From Legionella cincinnatiensis (GTDB taxonomy: Bacteria; Pseudomonadota; Gammaproteobacteria; Legionellales; Legionellaceae): a stretch of 64,000 nt of DNA. The notes beneath the pieces were generated by a model. It did not search any database, was not told the origin of the DNA, and saw only the letters and a list, made by a program, of their open reading frames with translations. This document shows positions 46,550 through 56,627 of this stretch, in pieces. Within the stretch, counting starts at the first letter, position 1. Every line of letters starts with the position of its first letter. The position numbers and the translations under genes were made by a program. The stretch covers positions 1,364,001 through 1,428,000 of the forward strand of contig NZ_UGNX01000001.1 in the NCBI RefSeq assembly GCF_900452415.1, given 5' to 3'.

Positions 46550-47836
46550 ATGCGCAATAAAATATTGATACTGTATGTTGTATCTGTTGTATTGGGCATT
46601 GTCGTTGGTTTAGTGGGATCAACTTTTCGTTTATCCATCGACGTATTGAGTGCTTTATTAGATAATTTTTATCATTTTCTAAGTATCAATGGATGGCCAT
46701 CCGGACTTATTTCTGGATTAGTCTCTATGATTATGGTCTATGCTGCTTACCTTGCCGTGAAACATTTTGCCCCTGAAGCTTCAGGAAGCGGAGTTCCAGA
46801 AATAGAGGGAGCATTACTCCACCTAAGACCTATATTTTGGCGACGTTTATTACCCGTAAAATTCTTTTTTGGTATTTTGGCGCTTGGTGCAAAAATGATT
46901 TTAGGTCGAGAAGGACCTACTATTCATATTGGTGGTAATTTAGGAGAAATGCTTGGTAGTTTATTTAATCTGGCACGACGTAGAAAAGATAGTTTGATTG
47001 CAGCAGGGGCTGCTGCGGGTTTGGCTGTTGCGTTTAATGCTCCGTTAGCAGGAGTAATTTTTGTTATGGAAGAAATGCGTAACCAATTTAACTACTCTTT
47101 CACAAGTTTCAATATGGTAGTTATTTGTTGTATTACAGCCACAGTAATTTTAGATTTTATGATTGGACCGCAGCCGACTATTCCAATGGATGTTTTTGAA
47201 TTTCCACAACTTGACGCTTTATGGTTATTCGCTTTATTTGGTATTGTGGTTGGTTTGCTAGGCCTTTTGTTTAATCTTTCTTTAATGAAGACGCTAAAAC
47301 TTTTGGATAAATTAACCTCAAGACAGAAATCATATTATGTTTTAATTGTTGGATTTTTAGTTGGTTTTTTAGCAATACATCATCCTGCCGCAGTGGGTGG
47401 CGGAATGGACATTATTCATCAAGCAATCACATTATCACCAAGTTTTAGTCTTTTGTGTTTTTTATTGATTGTACGCTTTATAGGTATGATGGCTTGCTAT
47501 GGGACTGCTGTACCAGGAGGAATCTTTGCTCCTATCCTTTCTTTGGGCACACTGCTTGGATTAGCGATGTTTCGTATATTAGAGTTTATGCACATTGATT
47601 TTTTAACGCAACCAGGTATGTTTGCTATCGCAGGAATGGCTGCACTTTTTGCTGCATCGACTCGTTCTCCTATCACTGGAGCAGTATTAGTGGTTGAAAT
47701 GACTCATAATTATTACCTCATATTCCCTGTGATGATGACTTGTATTACCGCAACTATTGTGTTGCAGCTTGCTCCTAATGGTCCAATCTATGAGCAGTTG
47801 CTGTATCGGACTCTTGCGAGTAAAAAGTTAAGATAG
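46550..47836 (+). CDS. clcA: CLC-family chloride/proton antiporter
   Basis: A 428-residue membrane protein with about 10-12 helices. The selectivity-filter motifs are GSGVPEIEG, GREGPTIHIGG with gating Glu121, and GGIFAPILSLGTLLG. The gating Glu supports exchanger or channel activity. No C-terminal CBS domains. It lies five bases after trpEG and is probably cotranscribed, an unexpected pairing. Confidence 0.88.
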   Translation: MRNKILILYVVSVVLGIVVGLVGSTFRLSIDVLSALLDNFYHFLSINGWPSGLISGLVSMIMVYAAYLAVKHFAPEASGSGVPEIEGALLHLRPIFWRRLLPVKFFFGILALGAKMILGREGPTIHIGGNLGEMLGSLFNLARRRKDSLIAAGAAAGLAVAFNAPLAGVIFVMEEMRNQFNYSFTSFNMVVICCITATVILDFMIGPQPTIPMDVFEFPQLDALWLFALFGIVVGLLGLLFNLSLMKTLKLLDKLTSRQKSYYVLIVGFLVGFLAIHHPAAVGGGMDIIHQAITLSPSFSLLCFLLIVRFIGMMACYGTAVPGGIFAPILSLGTLLGLAMFRILEFMHIDFLTQPGMFAIAGMAALFAASTRSPITGAVLVVEMTHNYYLIFPVMMTCITATIVLQLAPNGPIYEQLLYRTLASKKLR

Positions 47837-47861
47837 TACCTCTTAAGAGCTTGCAATAATT

Positions 47862-48830
47862 TTAATTGATAAGCGTAACAATTTTACCAAAGTGGGCACT
47901 TGATTGCATGTATTGGTGAGCTTCCTCAATTTGCTCCAGATTAAACTTAGAATCAATAATGGGCATTAGTTGTTTTATTTTGAGGGAATCAAGCCACATT
48001 TTATGGGCATCACTCCATAGTTTAGCTTTTTCTTCGATACTTTGGGCTCGAAGCACAAACCCAATAATTTTTAGTCTCTTACGCATAACCAGTGCAAGAT
48101 TGCATTCGACAGTACTGCCTTTAAGACAAGCAATCTGAATTAATTTACCTTTAGGTTTGAGCAGATGCAGATGCTTATTAAAATAATCGCCGCCAATAAA
48201 ATCAATAACTAAATCAATACTGTGATCGGCAATTAAATCTTCGAAATCGTGTTTATTATAGTTGATGACTTGATTTGCGCCTACCATAACGGCTTTTTCT
48301 ACTTTGTCATCAGTTCCTACAGTCGTAATGATGTTCCCCTGAACGAGTTTTGCCATTTGAATTGCGAGTGAGGCAATACCACTTCCTGCCCCATGAATAA
48401 GTAAATTTTGTCCAGATTGAAAATTTCCTAGATCAAATAGGGTAGCATAAGCGGTTGTTAAAGCTTCAGGAAGGGCAGCGGCGAGTAGATAATCCCAATT
48501 CTCAGGAATGTGGCGTGCAAGCGATGCTTCCACAGGACAAAACTCAGCATATGCTCCACTACCCACTAAGCCATAGATTTTATCACCAGGTTTGAATTGA
48601 CTTACTTTTGCGCCTACCTCGATTACATCTCCAGCTAATTCCAAGCCAGGAATTTCAGATTCTCCAGGAGGGGGTGGGTATTTTCCATACCGTTGCATAA
48701 TGTCAGCCCGATTCAGAGCTGTTGCTTGAACTCGCACCAGGATTTGTGAGTCGCTGTACTCAGGCGTGATGCCATTTTCAATAATTAAACGACTGTGTAC
48801 CCCAGGATTTTCTATGTGTACGTAGCGCAT
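47862..48830 (-). CDS. Zinc-free quinone oxidoreductase (medium-chain dehydrogenase family)
   Basis: A 322-residue NADPH-dependent oxidoreductase of the QOR/PIG3 type. The substrate-domain signature MQRYGKYPPPPGESEIPGLELAGDV (about 45-70) is typical of PIG3-like enzymes, and the cofactor loop is LIHGAGSGIASLAIQMAK. The zinc-binding cysteines of alcohol dehydrogenases are absent. It converges on clcA with a 25-base gap. Confidence 0.85.
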   Translation of the reverse strand: MRYVHIENPGVHSRLIIENGITPEYSDSQILVRVQATALNRADIMQRYGKYPPPPGESEIPGLELAGDVIEVGAKVSQFKPGDKIYGLVGSGAYAEFCPVEASLARHIPENWDYLLAAALPEALTTAYATLFDLGNFQSGQNLLIHGAGSGIASLAIQMAKLVQGNIITTVGTDDKVEKAVMVGANQVINYNKHDFEDLIADHSIDLVIDFIGGDYFNKHLHLLKPKGKLIQIACLKGSTVECNLALVMRKRLKIIGFVLRAQSIEEKAKLWSDAHKMWLDSLKIKQLMPIIDSKFNLEQIEEAHQYMQSSAHFGKIVTLIN

Positions 48831-48844
48831 ATATTCCTTTTTAT

Positions 48845-48926
48845 CGTCACTTGGGCGCAGCGAAACGAGCCCTAGGTTTAATTGGCATAAGATTCCCGGG
48901 TTTTGTTTCGCTGCACCCAGGTGACG
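48845..48926. repeat. REP-like long inverted repeat
   Basis: Arms of about 26 bases: CGTCACTTGGGCGCAGCGAA at the left and, reverse-complemented, CGTCACCTGGGTGCAGCGAA at the right, separated by about 25 bases. The CCTGGGTGCAGC core relates it to the hairpins at 18013 and 35717. Confidence 0.6.
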
Positions 48927-49113
48927 CGTTATCCATAAATTGCAATTTGTCTTAACATCTTATTCTCTTAGCTTACTAGAGACTGGTACATATCTCGACC
49001 AAAATGAGCATAATTTTCTATGTTCCAATTCTCATATAACTATATTGCTGCGTGTTGGTGTTCGAAGATCAACCCATTTTGATTTGGGCAAGCGAAATGT
49101 AAACAACCCCTAC

Positions 49114-49141
49114 TTTACTTCAATAACTATCCCTATATAAT
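49114..49141 (+). promoter_or_regulatory. Candidate promoter of the ugp-like operon
   Basis: TTTACT at 49114-49119, 16 bases, TATAAT at 49136-49141; initiation near 49148, 24 bases before the ATG. Confidence 0.5.
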
Positions 49142-49171
49142 GCTTGTACCTACCCTTTTATTTGTTGGGCA

Positions 49172-50050
49172 ATGGCTAAATTCAATCATCAACGTCTTTA
49201 TGCTTGGTTTTTTATAATTCCTCAACTTATTGTAACCTTGATGTTTTTTATTTGGCCTGCATGCAATGCATTACTGCACTCTTTTTTTTATACAGATGCT
49301 TTTGGCCTCCATAAACGATTCGCAGGCCTTGCCAATTTTTTAGATCTTTTTCGAGATCCAAGTTACAGTAAGGCAATTGGAGTTACGTTTAGCATCGCTT
49401 TTAGTGTCACATTTCTCACTATGAGTTTAGGGCTTTTTATTGCCATATTAGTGAATAACCGAGGTAAGACGCAAGGGGTTTATAAATCTTTGTTAATTTG
49501 GCCTTATGCCGTTGCACCTGCAGTTGCTGCAATTTTATGGCGTTTTTTATGTCATCCAACCTTGGGTTGGGTGACTCATTTTTTGCAATCAAAGGGAATA
49601 AATTTTGATTATGTCAATCATGTAAACCAGGCGCTTTTAGTGGTTATCATTACCGCGAGTTGGCAGCAGTTTAGTTATAACTTTTTATTTTATTTTGCAG
49701 CTTTAAAAGCGATACCCTCCTCATTAATTGATGCAGCAATTATTGATGGTGCTTCTGTATGGCAACGCTTCTGGCAGATTATTGTTCCGCTTTTATCGCC
49801 AACAACATTTTTTTTACTCATTATGAACTTAATGTATGGTTTTTTTGAGACTTTTGGCATTATTCAAGTGATGACTCACGGGGGGCCAGGTAATAGTACG
49901 ACTAATTTAATTTATAAAGTATATCAAGATGGATTTGAGGGAATGGATTTGGGAAGTTCATCGGCTCAGTCAGTACTACTAATGATTATTGTAATCATTA
50001 TTTCTTTACTGCAATTCAAATACCTTGAAAAAAAGGTTCATTACGCATGA
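49172..50050 (+). CDS. ugpA: ABC transporter permease, UgpA/MalF type
   Basis: A 292-residue inner-membrane permease with six helices and the EAA loop DAAIIDGASVWQRFWQIIVPLLSP. It resembles UgpA, which imports glycerol-3-phosphate or its diesters, but the substrate is not fixed by sequence and other carbohydrate importers share this subunit. It is the first gene of a four-gene operon and overlaps the next by four bases (ATGA). Confidence 0.8.
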   Translation: MAKFNHQRLYAWFFIIPQLIVTLMFFIWPACNALLHSFFYTDAFGLHKRFAGLANFLDLFRDPSYSKAIGVTFSIAFSVTFLTMSLGLFIAILVNNRGKTQGVYKSLLIWPYAVAPAVAAILWRFLCHPTLGWVTHFLQSKGINFDYVNHVNQALLVVIITASWQQFSYNFLFYFAALKAIPSSLIDAAIIDGASVWQRFWQIIVPLLSPTTFFLLIMNLMYGFFETFGIIQVMTHGGPGNSTTNLIYKVYQDGFEGMDLGSSSAQSVLLMIIVIIISLLQFKYLEKKVHYA

Positions 50051-50877
50051 AACGTTATTTCACACGTGTTTTATCTCATGGATTTTTATGTATTTTTGTT
50101 CTTTTAATGTTGTTGCCTGTCTATTTGGCACTTGTAGCTGCCAGTAATGATGGCAGTATCATGATGCAATCCCATATACCTATGGTTCCTGGGAGTTTAT
50201 TATTTAAAAATCTAAAGGCAGTAATGACAGAGGGTCTATCCGTTACAGGGGGCGAGCCAATTACTTTTATGTTGCTTAATAGCTTATTTATGGCTTTAGC
50301 AATTGCTTTTGGTAAAATTATTTTTGCTTTAGGATCTGCGTTTGCTTTGGTTTATTTTGATTTTCCCTTTAAAAAATTGTGTTTTGCATTAATCTTTACG
50401 ACGATGATGTTACCCATTGAAGTCAGGATTGTACCAACATTCCAGGTGGTTGCTTCTTTTGGCTTGTTAAATTCATTCACAGGATTAACTTTACCCTTAT
50501 TTGTTTCGGCAACAGGTACATTTTTATTTCGTCAATTTTTTAAAACCATCCCCGCTGAACTAGTTGATGCAGCGAAATTGGATGGAGCAGGGGCGATCCG
50601 TTTCTTTTTTGATATTGTTTTACCTTTATCTAAAACACAAATTGCATCACTATTTGTGATTTTATTTGTGTATGGTTGGAATCAATATCTTTGGCCATTA
50701 GTGATTACTACAGAAACAAAAATGGCTACCGTAGTCATGGGTATTCGTTATCTTGCTGGAGTAGCTGACCAGATTCCTCAATGGCATTATATTATGGCTG
50801 TTGCATTAATTGCTTTAATTCCACCATGTTTGGTTGTGATGTTGATGCAGCGGTGGTTTGAAAAAGGGTTAAAATAA
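50047..50877 (+). CDS. ugpE: ABC transporter permease, UgpE/MalG type
   Basis: A 276-residue partner permease with six helices and the EAA loop [24 protein letters not shown]. It pairs with the preceding subunit. It starts inside the last codon region of that gene and ends two bases before the ATPase gene. Confidence 0.8.
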   Translation: MKRYFTRVLSHGFLCIFVLLMLLPVYLALVAASNDGSIMMQSHIPMVPGSLLFKNLKAVMTEGLSVTGGEPITFMLLNSLFMALAIAFGKIIFALGSAFALVYFDFPFKKLCFALIFTTMMLPIEVRIVPTFQVVASFGLLNSFTGLTLPLFVSATGTFLFRQFFKTIPAELVDAAKLDGAGAIRFFFDIVLPLSKTQIASLFVILFVYGWNQYLWPLVITTETKMATVVMGIRYLAGVADQIPQWHYIMAVALIALIPPCLVVMLMQRWFEKGLK

Positions 50878-50879
50878 AC

Positions 50880-51968
50880 ATGGCAACAGTCAATTTAATT
50901 GAGGTATCAAAACGGGTTGGACAAACAACAATTTTAAATCACGTTAATGCGAGCATTAAAAAAGGTGAATTTGTGGCAATTGTTGGTCCTTCTGGATGTG
51001 GAAAAACAACTTTGTTACGTTTAATTGCCGGTTTGGAGGATGTAAGTTCAGGAACAATTTTAATTAATAACCAATGTGTTAATGAAATTTCTGCTGCTAA
51101 ACGAGATATGGCTATGGTTTTTCAAAATTATGCACTTTATCCGCATATGACTGTATTCGAAAATATGGCTTATGGATTAAAAATGAGGAGATTTAAGAAA
51201 GCGGAGATTCAAAAAAGAGTTCACGAGGCAGCTCAATTATTACGTTTAACTCCTTATTTAGATCGTAAACCACAAGCGCTTTCTGGAGGGCAAAAACAAA
51301 GAGTTGCTATGGGACGAGCGATGGTGCGATCTCCTGCTGTTTTTCTATTTGATGAACCTTTATCTAATTTAGATGCAAAATTGCGCACTGAAATGCGACA
51401 TGAAATTCGACGTTTACATCAACAGTTGAATACAACGAGTTTATACGTGACCCATGATCAAACTGAGGCCATGACTATGGCAGAACGGGTAATGGTGCTT
51501 AATCAAGGAGTTATTGAACAAATAGGAACACCACAAGAGTTGTATCAAAATCCTGCAACGTTATTTGTAGCAGGATTTACAGGCCATTATCCTATGAATC
51601 TTGTACCTGGTATTTATGATAAGAACAGTCGTTGCGTACAAACAGAATTAGGATTGAGTTTTCCTGTTCCAGAGTTAGCTCAGAATTTGCAAGATAAAGA
51701 GAGGGTCATTTTAGCGATTCGCGCGGAGCATGTGTTACTTTGTTCGGAAAATGAGCCCCAAGCAATATCAATCCAAGCTGAGTTTGTGGATGATATGGGA
51801 GCTGATAAATTAATAAGAGCTAAAACGAATAAAAATGGATTAATTTTGAATTTGCGCATTACAGCAGATCAATCTCTTCCTAGTGGACAATTTTATGTGG
51901 AGCTACCTAAAATAAAGATACATCTATTTCAGGATCAATCGGGAAAACGAATTGGAGAGGTAGTATGA
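50880..51968 (+). CDS. ugpC: ABC transporter ATP-binding protein, UgpC/MalK type
   Basis: A 362-residue ATPase with Walker [11 protein letters not shown]-loop [11 protein letters not shown], signature [14 protein letters not shown], Walker [13 protein letters not shown] and the C-terminal TOBE regulatory domain (AIRAEHV) of carbohydrate importers. It overlaps the DUF1189 gene by four bases. Confidence 0.87.
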   Translation: MATVNLIEVSKRVGQTTILNHVNASIKKGEFVAIVGPSGCGKTTLLRLIAGLEDVSSGTILINNQCVNEISAAKRDMAMVFQNYALYPHMTVFENMAYGLKMRRFKKAEIQKRVHEAAQLLRLTPYLDRKPQALSGGQKQRVAMGRAMVRSPAVFLFDEPLSNLDAKLRTEMRHEIRRLHQQLNTTSLYVTHDQTEAMTMAERVMVLNQGVIEQIGTPQELYQNPATLFVAGFTGHYPMNLVPGIYDKNSRCVQTELGLSFPVPELAQNLQDKERVILAIRAEHVLLCSENEPQAISIQAEFVDDMGADKLIRAKTNKNGLILNLRITADQSLPSGQFYVELPKIKIHLFQDQSGKRIGEVV

Positions 51969-52837
51969 ATAAAGAAAAAAACACACTAAAATCAATTGAC
52001 ACACCTAATTATCGCTATTGGTCTGCATTGTATCTGTCTTTTTACTCCAGACTTCTTTATGTCGATGTAGGAAAGCGTTGGCGGGGACTCGGCTTTCTTT
52101 ATCTTTTATTGGCTATTGCTTTATTTTCAATTCCATTTGTTATAAGAATGGATTTAAGTTTTAGTCATTCTTTTAAGGAACAGCTTATTAAACCTTTAGA
52201 AGAAATTCCGATTTTTTATATCCAGGATGGAAATGTTGTTTTTGACAAGCCTATGCCTTATTTAGTAAAAAATGATAAAGGACAAGTGAGTATTATTATT
52301 GATACTACAGGACAAGTTAATGATTTTTCTAAATATCCTTCACTTGCAGTTTTGGTCAATAAAAATAAAATTTCTTTAAAAATACCCAATTTACAATTAT
52401 TTAATATGCCTCAAGCTCAATTAAGTAGTGGGCCTCCACTGGTGCAAGAGTTTAGTAAAGAAGATAATGCTGTGTTTGATGGTAAAATAATTACCAAAGA
52501 AAAGACAATAACTAATATGAAATACTTTGCACAAGTATTGATGTATCCCATGATTGTTGCGATATTTTTTTCAATGTTTATTACGGTTTTTTTATTATTT
52601 GGATTTTTAGGGCAAATTTTTTCTAGTGTATTTTTTTCCTTTAGTATTACCTTCAAGCAATCTTGTCGACTTTTAATTGTTGCAGCAACACCAATGCTGT
52701 TATTAATGCTTCTTTTATTAACATTTAATTTTATGTTCCCCGGCTCGGGATTTATTTTATTATTTTTGCTTATTGGGTATTTCAGTTATGCTCTCTATGC
52801 TTTGCGTGCAGAGAGTAAGAAAGTTGTTAAGACATGA
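51965..52837 (+). CDS. DUF1189-type membrane protein
   Basis: A 290-residue protein. One helix lies at about 43-62, then an extracytoplasmic beta-rich loop (about 63-185, with [18 protein letters not shown] and [13 protein letters not shown]), then three to four helices (about 190-280). This is the layout of DUF1189 proteins such as YvdJ, which sits in the Bacillus maltodextrin operon. Translation is coupled to the ATPase gene, suggesting work with the transporter, perhaps in substrate delivery or regulation. Confidence 0.72.
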   Translation: MNKEKNTLKSIDTPNYRYWSALYLSFYSRLLYVDVGKRWRGLGFLYLLLAIALFSIPFVIRMDLSFSHSFKEQLIKPLEEIPIFYIQDGNVVFDKPMPYLVKNDKGQVSIIIDTTGQVNDFSKYPSLAVLVNKNKISLKIPNLQLFNMPQAQLSSGPPLVQEFSKEDNAVFDGKIITKEKTITNMKYFAQVLMYPMIVAIFFSMFITVFLLFGFLGQIFSSVFFSFSITFKQSCRLLIVAATPMLLLMLLLLTFNFMFPGSGFILLFLLIGYFSYALYALRAESKKVVKT

Positions 52838-52889
52838 TTGAGTTAAAATATTTCCACAAGAATAATTGTTGAATTTTAGAGGAACAGTA

Positions 52890-53053
52890 ACTTAACGCAT
52901 ATGGATAAGCGATCGGCTTATTATCTCGAATCGTTTAGGCTTAGGAGGCATTGATGCCTCACTAAGCCTTGTATGGGTTAAGTATCCTCAGTCCGAACGG
53001 ACCTAGATATAGACTAGATCTTATATAATCTTTATCCATACTCATGTTAACTT
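52890..53053. repeat. MITE-like inverted-repeat element, copy 2
   Basis: A 164-base element. The left end ACTTAACGCATATGGATAAG and the right end, reverse-complemented AAGTTAACATGAGTATGGAT, are inverted relatives. Its left half (to about 52930) aligns with the reverse complement of the right arm at 25634-25716. A hairpin at 52937-52969 (AGGCTTAG/CTAAGCCT with GAGGCA/TGCCTC) lies in the middle. It occupies most of the gap before the hydrolase gene. Confidence 0.6.
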
Positions 53054-53091
53054 AAAAGAGTTGCGTTTGGCTAAGAATAAGTGGTGACTTT

Positions 53092-53913
53092 ATGAAAGAA
53101 TTGATTCATTTTGCTCATGGAAATGGCTTCCCAGCTTTATGCTATAAGCAAATGTTGGATTGTCTAGAGAATCAATTTGATTATTGTTATATAGATAGGA
53201 TTGGACATAATCCATTATTTCCAGTTAGTGAAAATTGGCACAATCTGGTACTGGAAGTTATTGCTAGTGTTAAAGCACAAGCAACCCGTCCCGTTATTGC
53301 AGTGGGTCATTCTTTAGGTGGTGTTTTAAGTTTATTAGCTGCGATAGAGCAACCCGAATTATTTAAAGCAGTAATTATGCTAGACTCACCATTAATTGGT
53401 ACTTTTAAATCCAGTATGGTTCGTTTTGCAAAAACATTGGGGATTATTGATCGGATAACACCTGCACATAAAACTCGGGGACGTCGTATGTATTGGAAAG
53501 ATCATGAGCAATTAATTAGCTATTTAAAAACAAGAGACTTATTTAAAACGTTTACTGATGACTGTTTAAATGATTATATTAGTTATGGACTAGAACATAC
53601 GGACGATGGCTATTATTTACGTTTCGACAGACATATTGAATATCAAATTTATCGGACTATTCCTCATGTCATTCCTAATTTTGAAGGTAAGTTATTCATT
53701 CCAACAGCATTAATTTATGGTGACAAAAGCACTGTGGTTGGTAAAATGGATGTACGTTACATGAAAAAATATTTCAATGTAATCAACCATCGGATTCAAG
53801 GAACCCATTTGTTTCCTATGGAGTATCCTGAATTGGCGGCAAAGCAAATTATAAAAATTGTTTCTTGTTTGAATAGACCTTTACATGTGCCAAATAAAAT
53901 TAGTTTGATATAA
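53092..53913 (+). CDS. Alpha/beta hydrolase
   Basis: A 273-residue soluble hydrolase. It opens LIHFAHGNGFPALCY, with the oxyanion region HGNGFP, nucleophile Ser74 in GHSLGG, and a late GTHLFPMEYPE carrying the probable catalytic His. The substrate is not evident; the fatty-acid oxidation gene fadE follows by 50 bases, so an ester or thioester linked to lipid metabolism is a reasonable guess. Confidence 0.82.
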   Translation: MKELIHFAHGNGFPALCYKQMLDCLENQFDYCYIDRIGHNPLFPVSENWHNLVLEVIASVKAQATRPVIAVGHSLGGVLSLLAAIEQPELFKAVIMLDSPLIGTFKSSMVRFAKTLGIIDRITPAHKTRGRRMYWKDHEQLISYLKTRDLFKTFTDDCLNDYISYGLEHTDDGYYLRFDRHIEYQIYRTIPHVIPNFEGKLFIPTALIYGDKSTVVGKMDVRYMKKYFNVINHRIQGTHLFPMEYPELAAKQIIKIVSCLNRPLHVPNKISLI

Positions 53914-53963
53914 AGAGGCGCGTTATTTTTATATCAAACCTTACATTAATTAAGGAGAATACT

Positions 53964-56438
53964 GTGCTACATGCTATTTTAGTGCTCATAACCCTTGGAG
54001 CAGCAGGAATTTTACTCACGAGACAAGCAGCCATTTCGGTTTGGGCTATTAGCTTTGCTTTATTTAGTGCTCTTATTTTCTCCTATGGCTCTCCAAGCTT
54101 ATTCACTAAAATTGTTCTTGTGATTATTGAACTCATTTTAATTGTCAGTTCTATAAAACCTTTAAGAAGAGAATTATTATCTAAGTATTTTTTTAGAGCA
54201 GTAAGCAAAGCAATGCCTTCTATGTCAGCAACAGAAAAGGAGGCCTTAGAAGCAGGTACAGTGAGTTGGGAGGGCGATTTATTTAGTGGTGCTCCTGATT
54301 TTTCCTCACTTAGAAATGCTCCAATTGTGCATTTGACTGAGGAGGAGCAAGCATTTCTTGATGGACCTGTGAATACTTTATGCTCTATGATTGATGATTG
54401 GAATATAACTCATAATCTTACTGATTTACCTCCTGAAATTTGGCAATTTATTAAAGAAAATCGTTTCTTAGGTATGATCATTCCTAAAAGTTATGGTGGT
54501 CTTGAGTTTTCTGCCACAGCACAAATGTCAGTTTTAGTAAAAATCTATGGGCGTTCGATCACTGCAGCAACAACTATTTCTGTTCCTAACTCACTGGGCC
54601 CTGGTGAACTGTTACTCAAATATGGGACTGAAGAGCAAAAAAATTATTATTTGCCACGGTTGGCTGATGGACGAGAAATTCCATGTTTTGCGTTGACTGG
54701 ACCTAATGCGGGCTCAGATGCCGCATCGATTCCAGATAAGGGAATTGTCTGTCATCAAGAATTTAATGGTCAAAAAGTACTAGGGATACGCTTAAATTGG
54801 GACAAGCGTTATATTACTTTATGTCCAGTAGCTACAGTAATAGGTTTAGCTTTTCGATTATTCGATCCTGAGAACTTGTTAGGTCGGGGTGAAGATGTGG
54901 GGATTAGTTGTGCATTAATTCCTGCAAATACACCAGGAATTACTAAAGGACGCAGACACTTCCCATTAAATACCGGATTTTTAAATGGGCCAACTCAAGG
55001 TAAAGATGTATTCATACCTATGGATTATCTCATTGGTGGCGCAGCTATGGTAGGATGTGGTTGGCGTATGCTTATGGAGTGTTTAAGTGCTGGAAGAGCA
55101 ATCTCTTTGCCTTCAAGTGCTAATGGTGGTGCTCAGGCAGTTGCTTTGGTTTCAGGAGCATATGCACGTATACGGAAACAATTCAATCAGCCTATAGGAA
55201 AATTCGAAGGAATCGAAGAGCCCTTAGCGCGCATTGCCGCGAATACTTATATTATTGATGCGGCATTAACAATGGCTGCTGCAGCTATTGATCATGGCGC
55301 TAAGCCGTCTGTGGCTGGGGCTATATTAAAATATCATACCACCGAACGTGCCAGACAAGTCGCATTCGATGCTATGGACATTCATGGTGGTAAAGGAATT
55401 TGTCTTGGCCCTAATAATTATTTAGGTCGAGGTTACCAGGGATCTCCTATCGGGATTACTGTTGAAGGCGCAAATATATTAACTCGTAGCTTAATTATTT
55501 TTGGTCAGGGCGCGATACGCTGTCATCCTTATGTGTATCATGAACTAGAAAGTATTAGAAATAATAACCTTGTTGATTTTGATCAGGCTTTTTTTGCACA
55601 TGCAGGTTTTTTCCTGGCTAATTTTACTAAGTCCATTATTTTTGGCTGGACGGATGCTTATTTATCCAAAGCACCTGTAAGTAGTGCAAAACGGTATTAT
55701 CAATTAGTCCATAGGTACAGTACTCACTTGGCATTTCTTGCGGATTTTTCAATGACCGTCTTAGGGGGGGCATTAAAGCGTAAAGAAAAATTATCTTCGC
55801 GTCTTGGTGATATGCTTAGTAATTTGTATCTTGCTTCCGCTGTTTTGAAGCGCTTTCACGAGGATGGAGAGCCAAAGGCTGATTTTCCTTTGGTTGAATG
55901 GAGTTGTCAGCAATTATTGTATGACTGTGAGACAGCAATGCAGGGCGTAATTGTTAATTTTCCTGCGCGTTGGGCAAGAATTATGTTGCGATTGATTATC
56001 AAACCATTAGGTAATCGTAGAAATAAACCAGATGATCAATTAGGTCATAAGTTAGCACGAATTTTAATTGAACCCAATGAAACTCGGTCGCGTTTAACTC
56101 GTTTAGTTTATAAAAAATCTGGGGAGAATTGTCCGTTAGGCCGTACCGAAGAAGCATTCCTTAAAATTTGTGCTGCAGAAGAGTTAGAAAGAAAAGTAAT
56201 GCGCGCAGTCAAAGAAAATGTTTTAAAATCGCTTACTTTGCTTGAACAAATCGATGAGGCTTTGGCTTGTGGGGTACTCAGCGATAAAGAAGCAAACCAA
56301 TTAAAAGAAGCTGAATTGGCTCGCCAAGAAGTGATCAAGGTAGATGATTTTAATGATGAGGATCTTCGTCGTCCTGTATTAACAAAAGCAGTAAAAAGTA
56401 AAAAAGTTAAAGATGACATAGAGTCAGAAATCATTTAA
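53964..56438 (+). CDS. fadE: Acyl-CoA dehydrogenase FadE
   Basis: An 824-residue flavoenzyme (E. coli FadE is 814) for the first step of beta-oxidation. Two N-terminal membrane helices (about 3-50), the acyl-CoA dehydrogenase core with CFALTGPNAGSDAASIPD and the FAD/catalytic-loop region GRAISLPSS, and the long C-terminal DUF1974 domain are all present. GTG start with AAGGAG ten bases upstream. It is followed by a perfect hairpin terminator. Confidence 0.93.
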   Translation: MLHAILVLITLGAAGILLTRQAAISVWAISFALFSALIFSYGSPSLFTKIVLVIIELILIVSSIKPLRRELLSKYFFRAVSKAMPSMSATEKEALEAGTVSWEGDLFSGAPDFSSLRNAPIVHLTEEEQAFLDGPVNTLCSMIDDWNITHNLTDLPPEIWQFIKENRFLGMIIPKSYGGLEFSATAQMSVLVKIYGRSITAATTISVPNSLGPGELLLKYGTEEQKNYYLPRLADGREIPCFALTGPNAGSDAASIPDKGIVCHQEFNGQKVLGIRLNWDKRYITLCPVATVIGLAFRLFDPENLLGRGEDVGISCALIPANTPGITKGRRHFPLNTGFLNGPTQGKDVFIPMDYLIGGAAMVGCGWRMLMECLSAGRAISLPSSANGGAQAVALVSGAYARIRKQFNQPIGKFEGIEEPLARIAANTYIIDAALTMAAAAIDHGAKPSVAGAILKYHTTERARQVAFDAMDIHGGKGICLGPNNYLGRGYQGSPIGITVEGANILTRSLIIFGQGAIRCHPYVYHELESIRNNNLVDFDQAFFAHAGFFLANFTKSIIFGWTDAYLSKAPVSSAKRYYQLVHRYSTHLAFLADFSMTVLGGALKRKEKLSSRLGDMLSNLYLASAVLKRFHEDGEPKADFPLVEWSCQQLLYDCETAMQGVIVNFPARWARIMLRLIIKPLGNRRNKPDDQLGHKLARILIEPNETRSRLTRLVYKKSGENCPLGRTEEAFLKICAAEELERKVMRAVKENVLKSLTLLEQIDEALACGVLSDKEANQLKEAELARQEVIKVDDFNDEDLRRPVLTKAVKSKKVKDDIESEII

Positions 56439-56491
56439 TTCGCCTTTCCCTGGCTTGCTAAAATGATAGAAAGTTTTTCATAAATTTTTCT

Positions 56492-56520
56492 AAGGTGTGT
56501 TCGCTCCCATAACACACCTT
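56492..56520 (+). terminator. Terminator hairpin of fadE
   Basis: Perfect arms AAGGTGTGTT (56492-56501) and AACACACCTT (56511-56520), nine-base loop, followed by AATTTCTT. It lies between the convergent fadE and kinase-like genes, and the flanking A/T runs let it serve both. Confidence 0.65.
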
Positions 56521-56627
56521 AATTTCTTACTTATAACCCTTCATAACTATCAACTTGTTTGTATTTGTTCAAGAAGTATACTTATCTCTGGGGTGTGATA
56601 ACAGGTAGTGCTAAAATAATACTGTTA

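Larger units (their letters stand above)
48831..49171. other. Divergent intergenic region with a REP-like element
   Basis: 341 bases between the oxidoreductase start and the transporter operon. It holds the inverted repeat at 48845-48926 and the candidate promoter at 49114-49141; nothing coding is supported. Confidence 0.6.

Noticed and set aside
48940..49140. Plus-strand 66-codon frame before ugpA
   Set aside because: It overlaps the candidate promoter and lacks a ribosome site.
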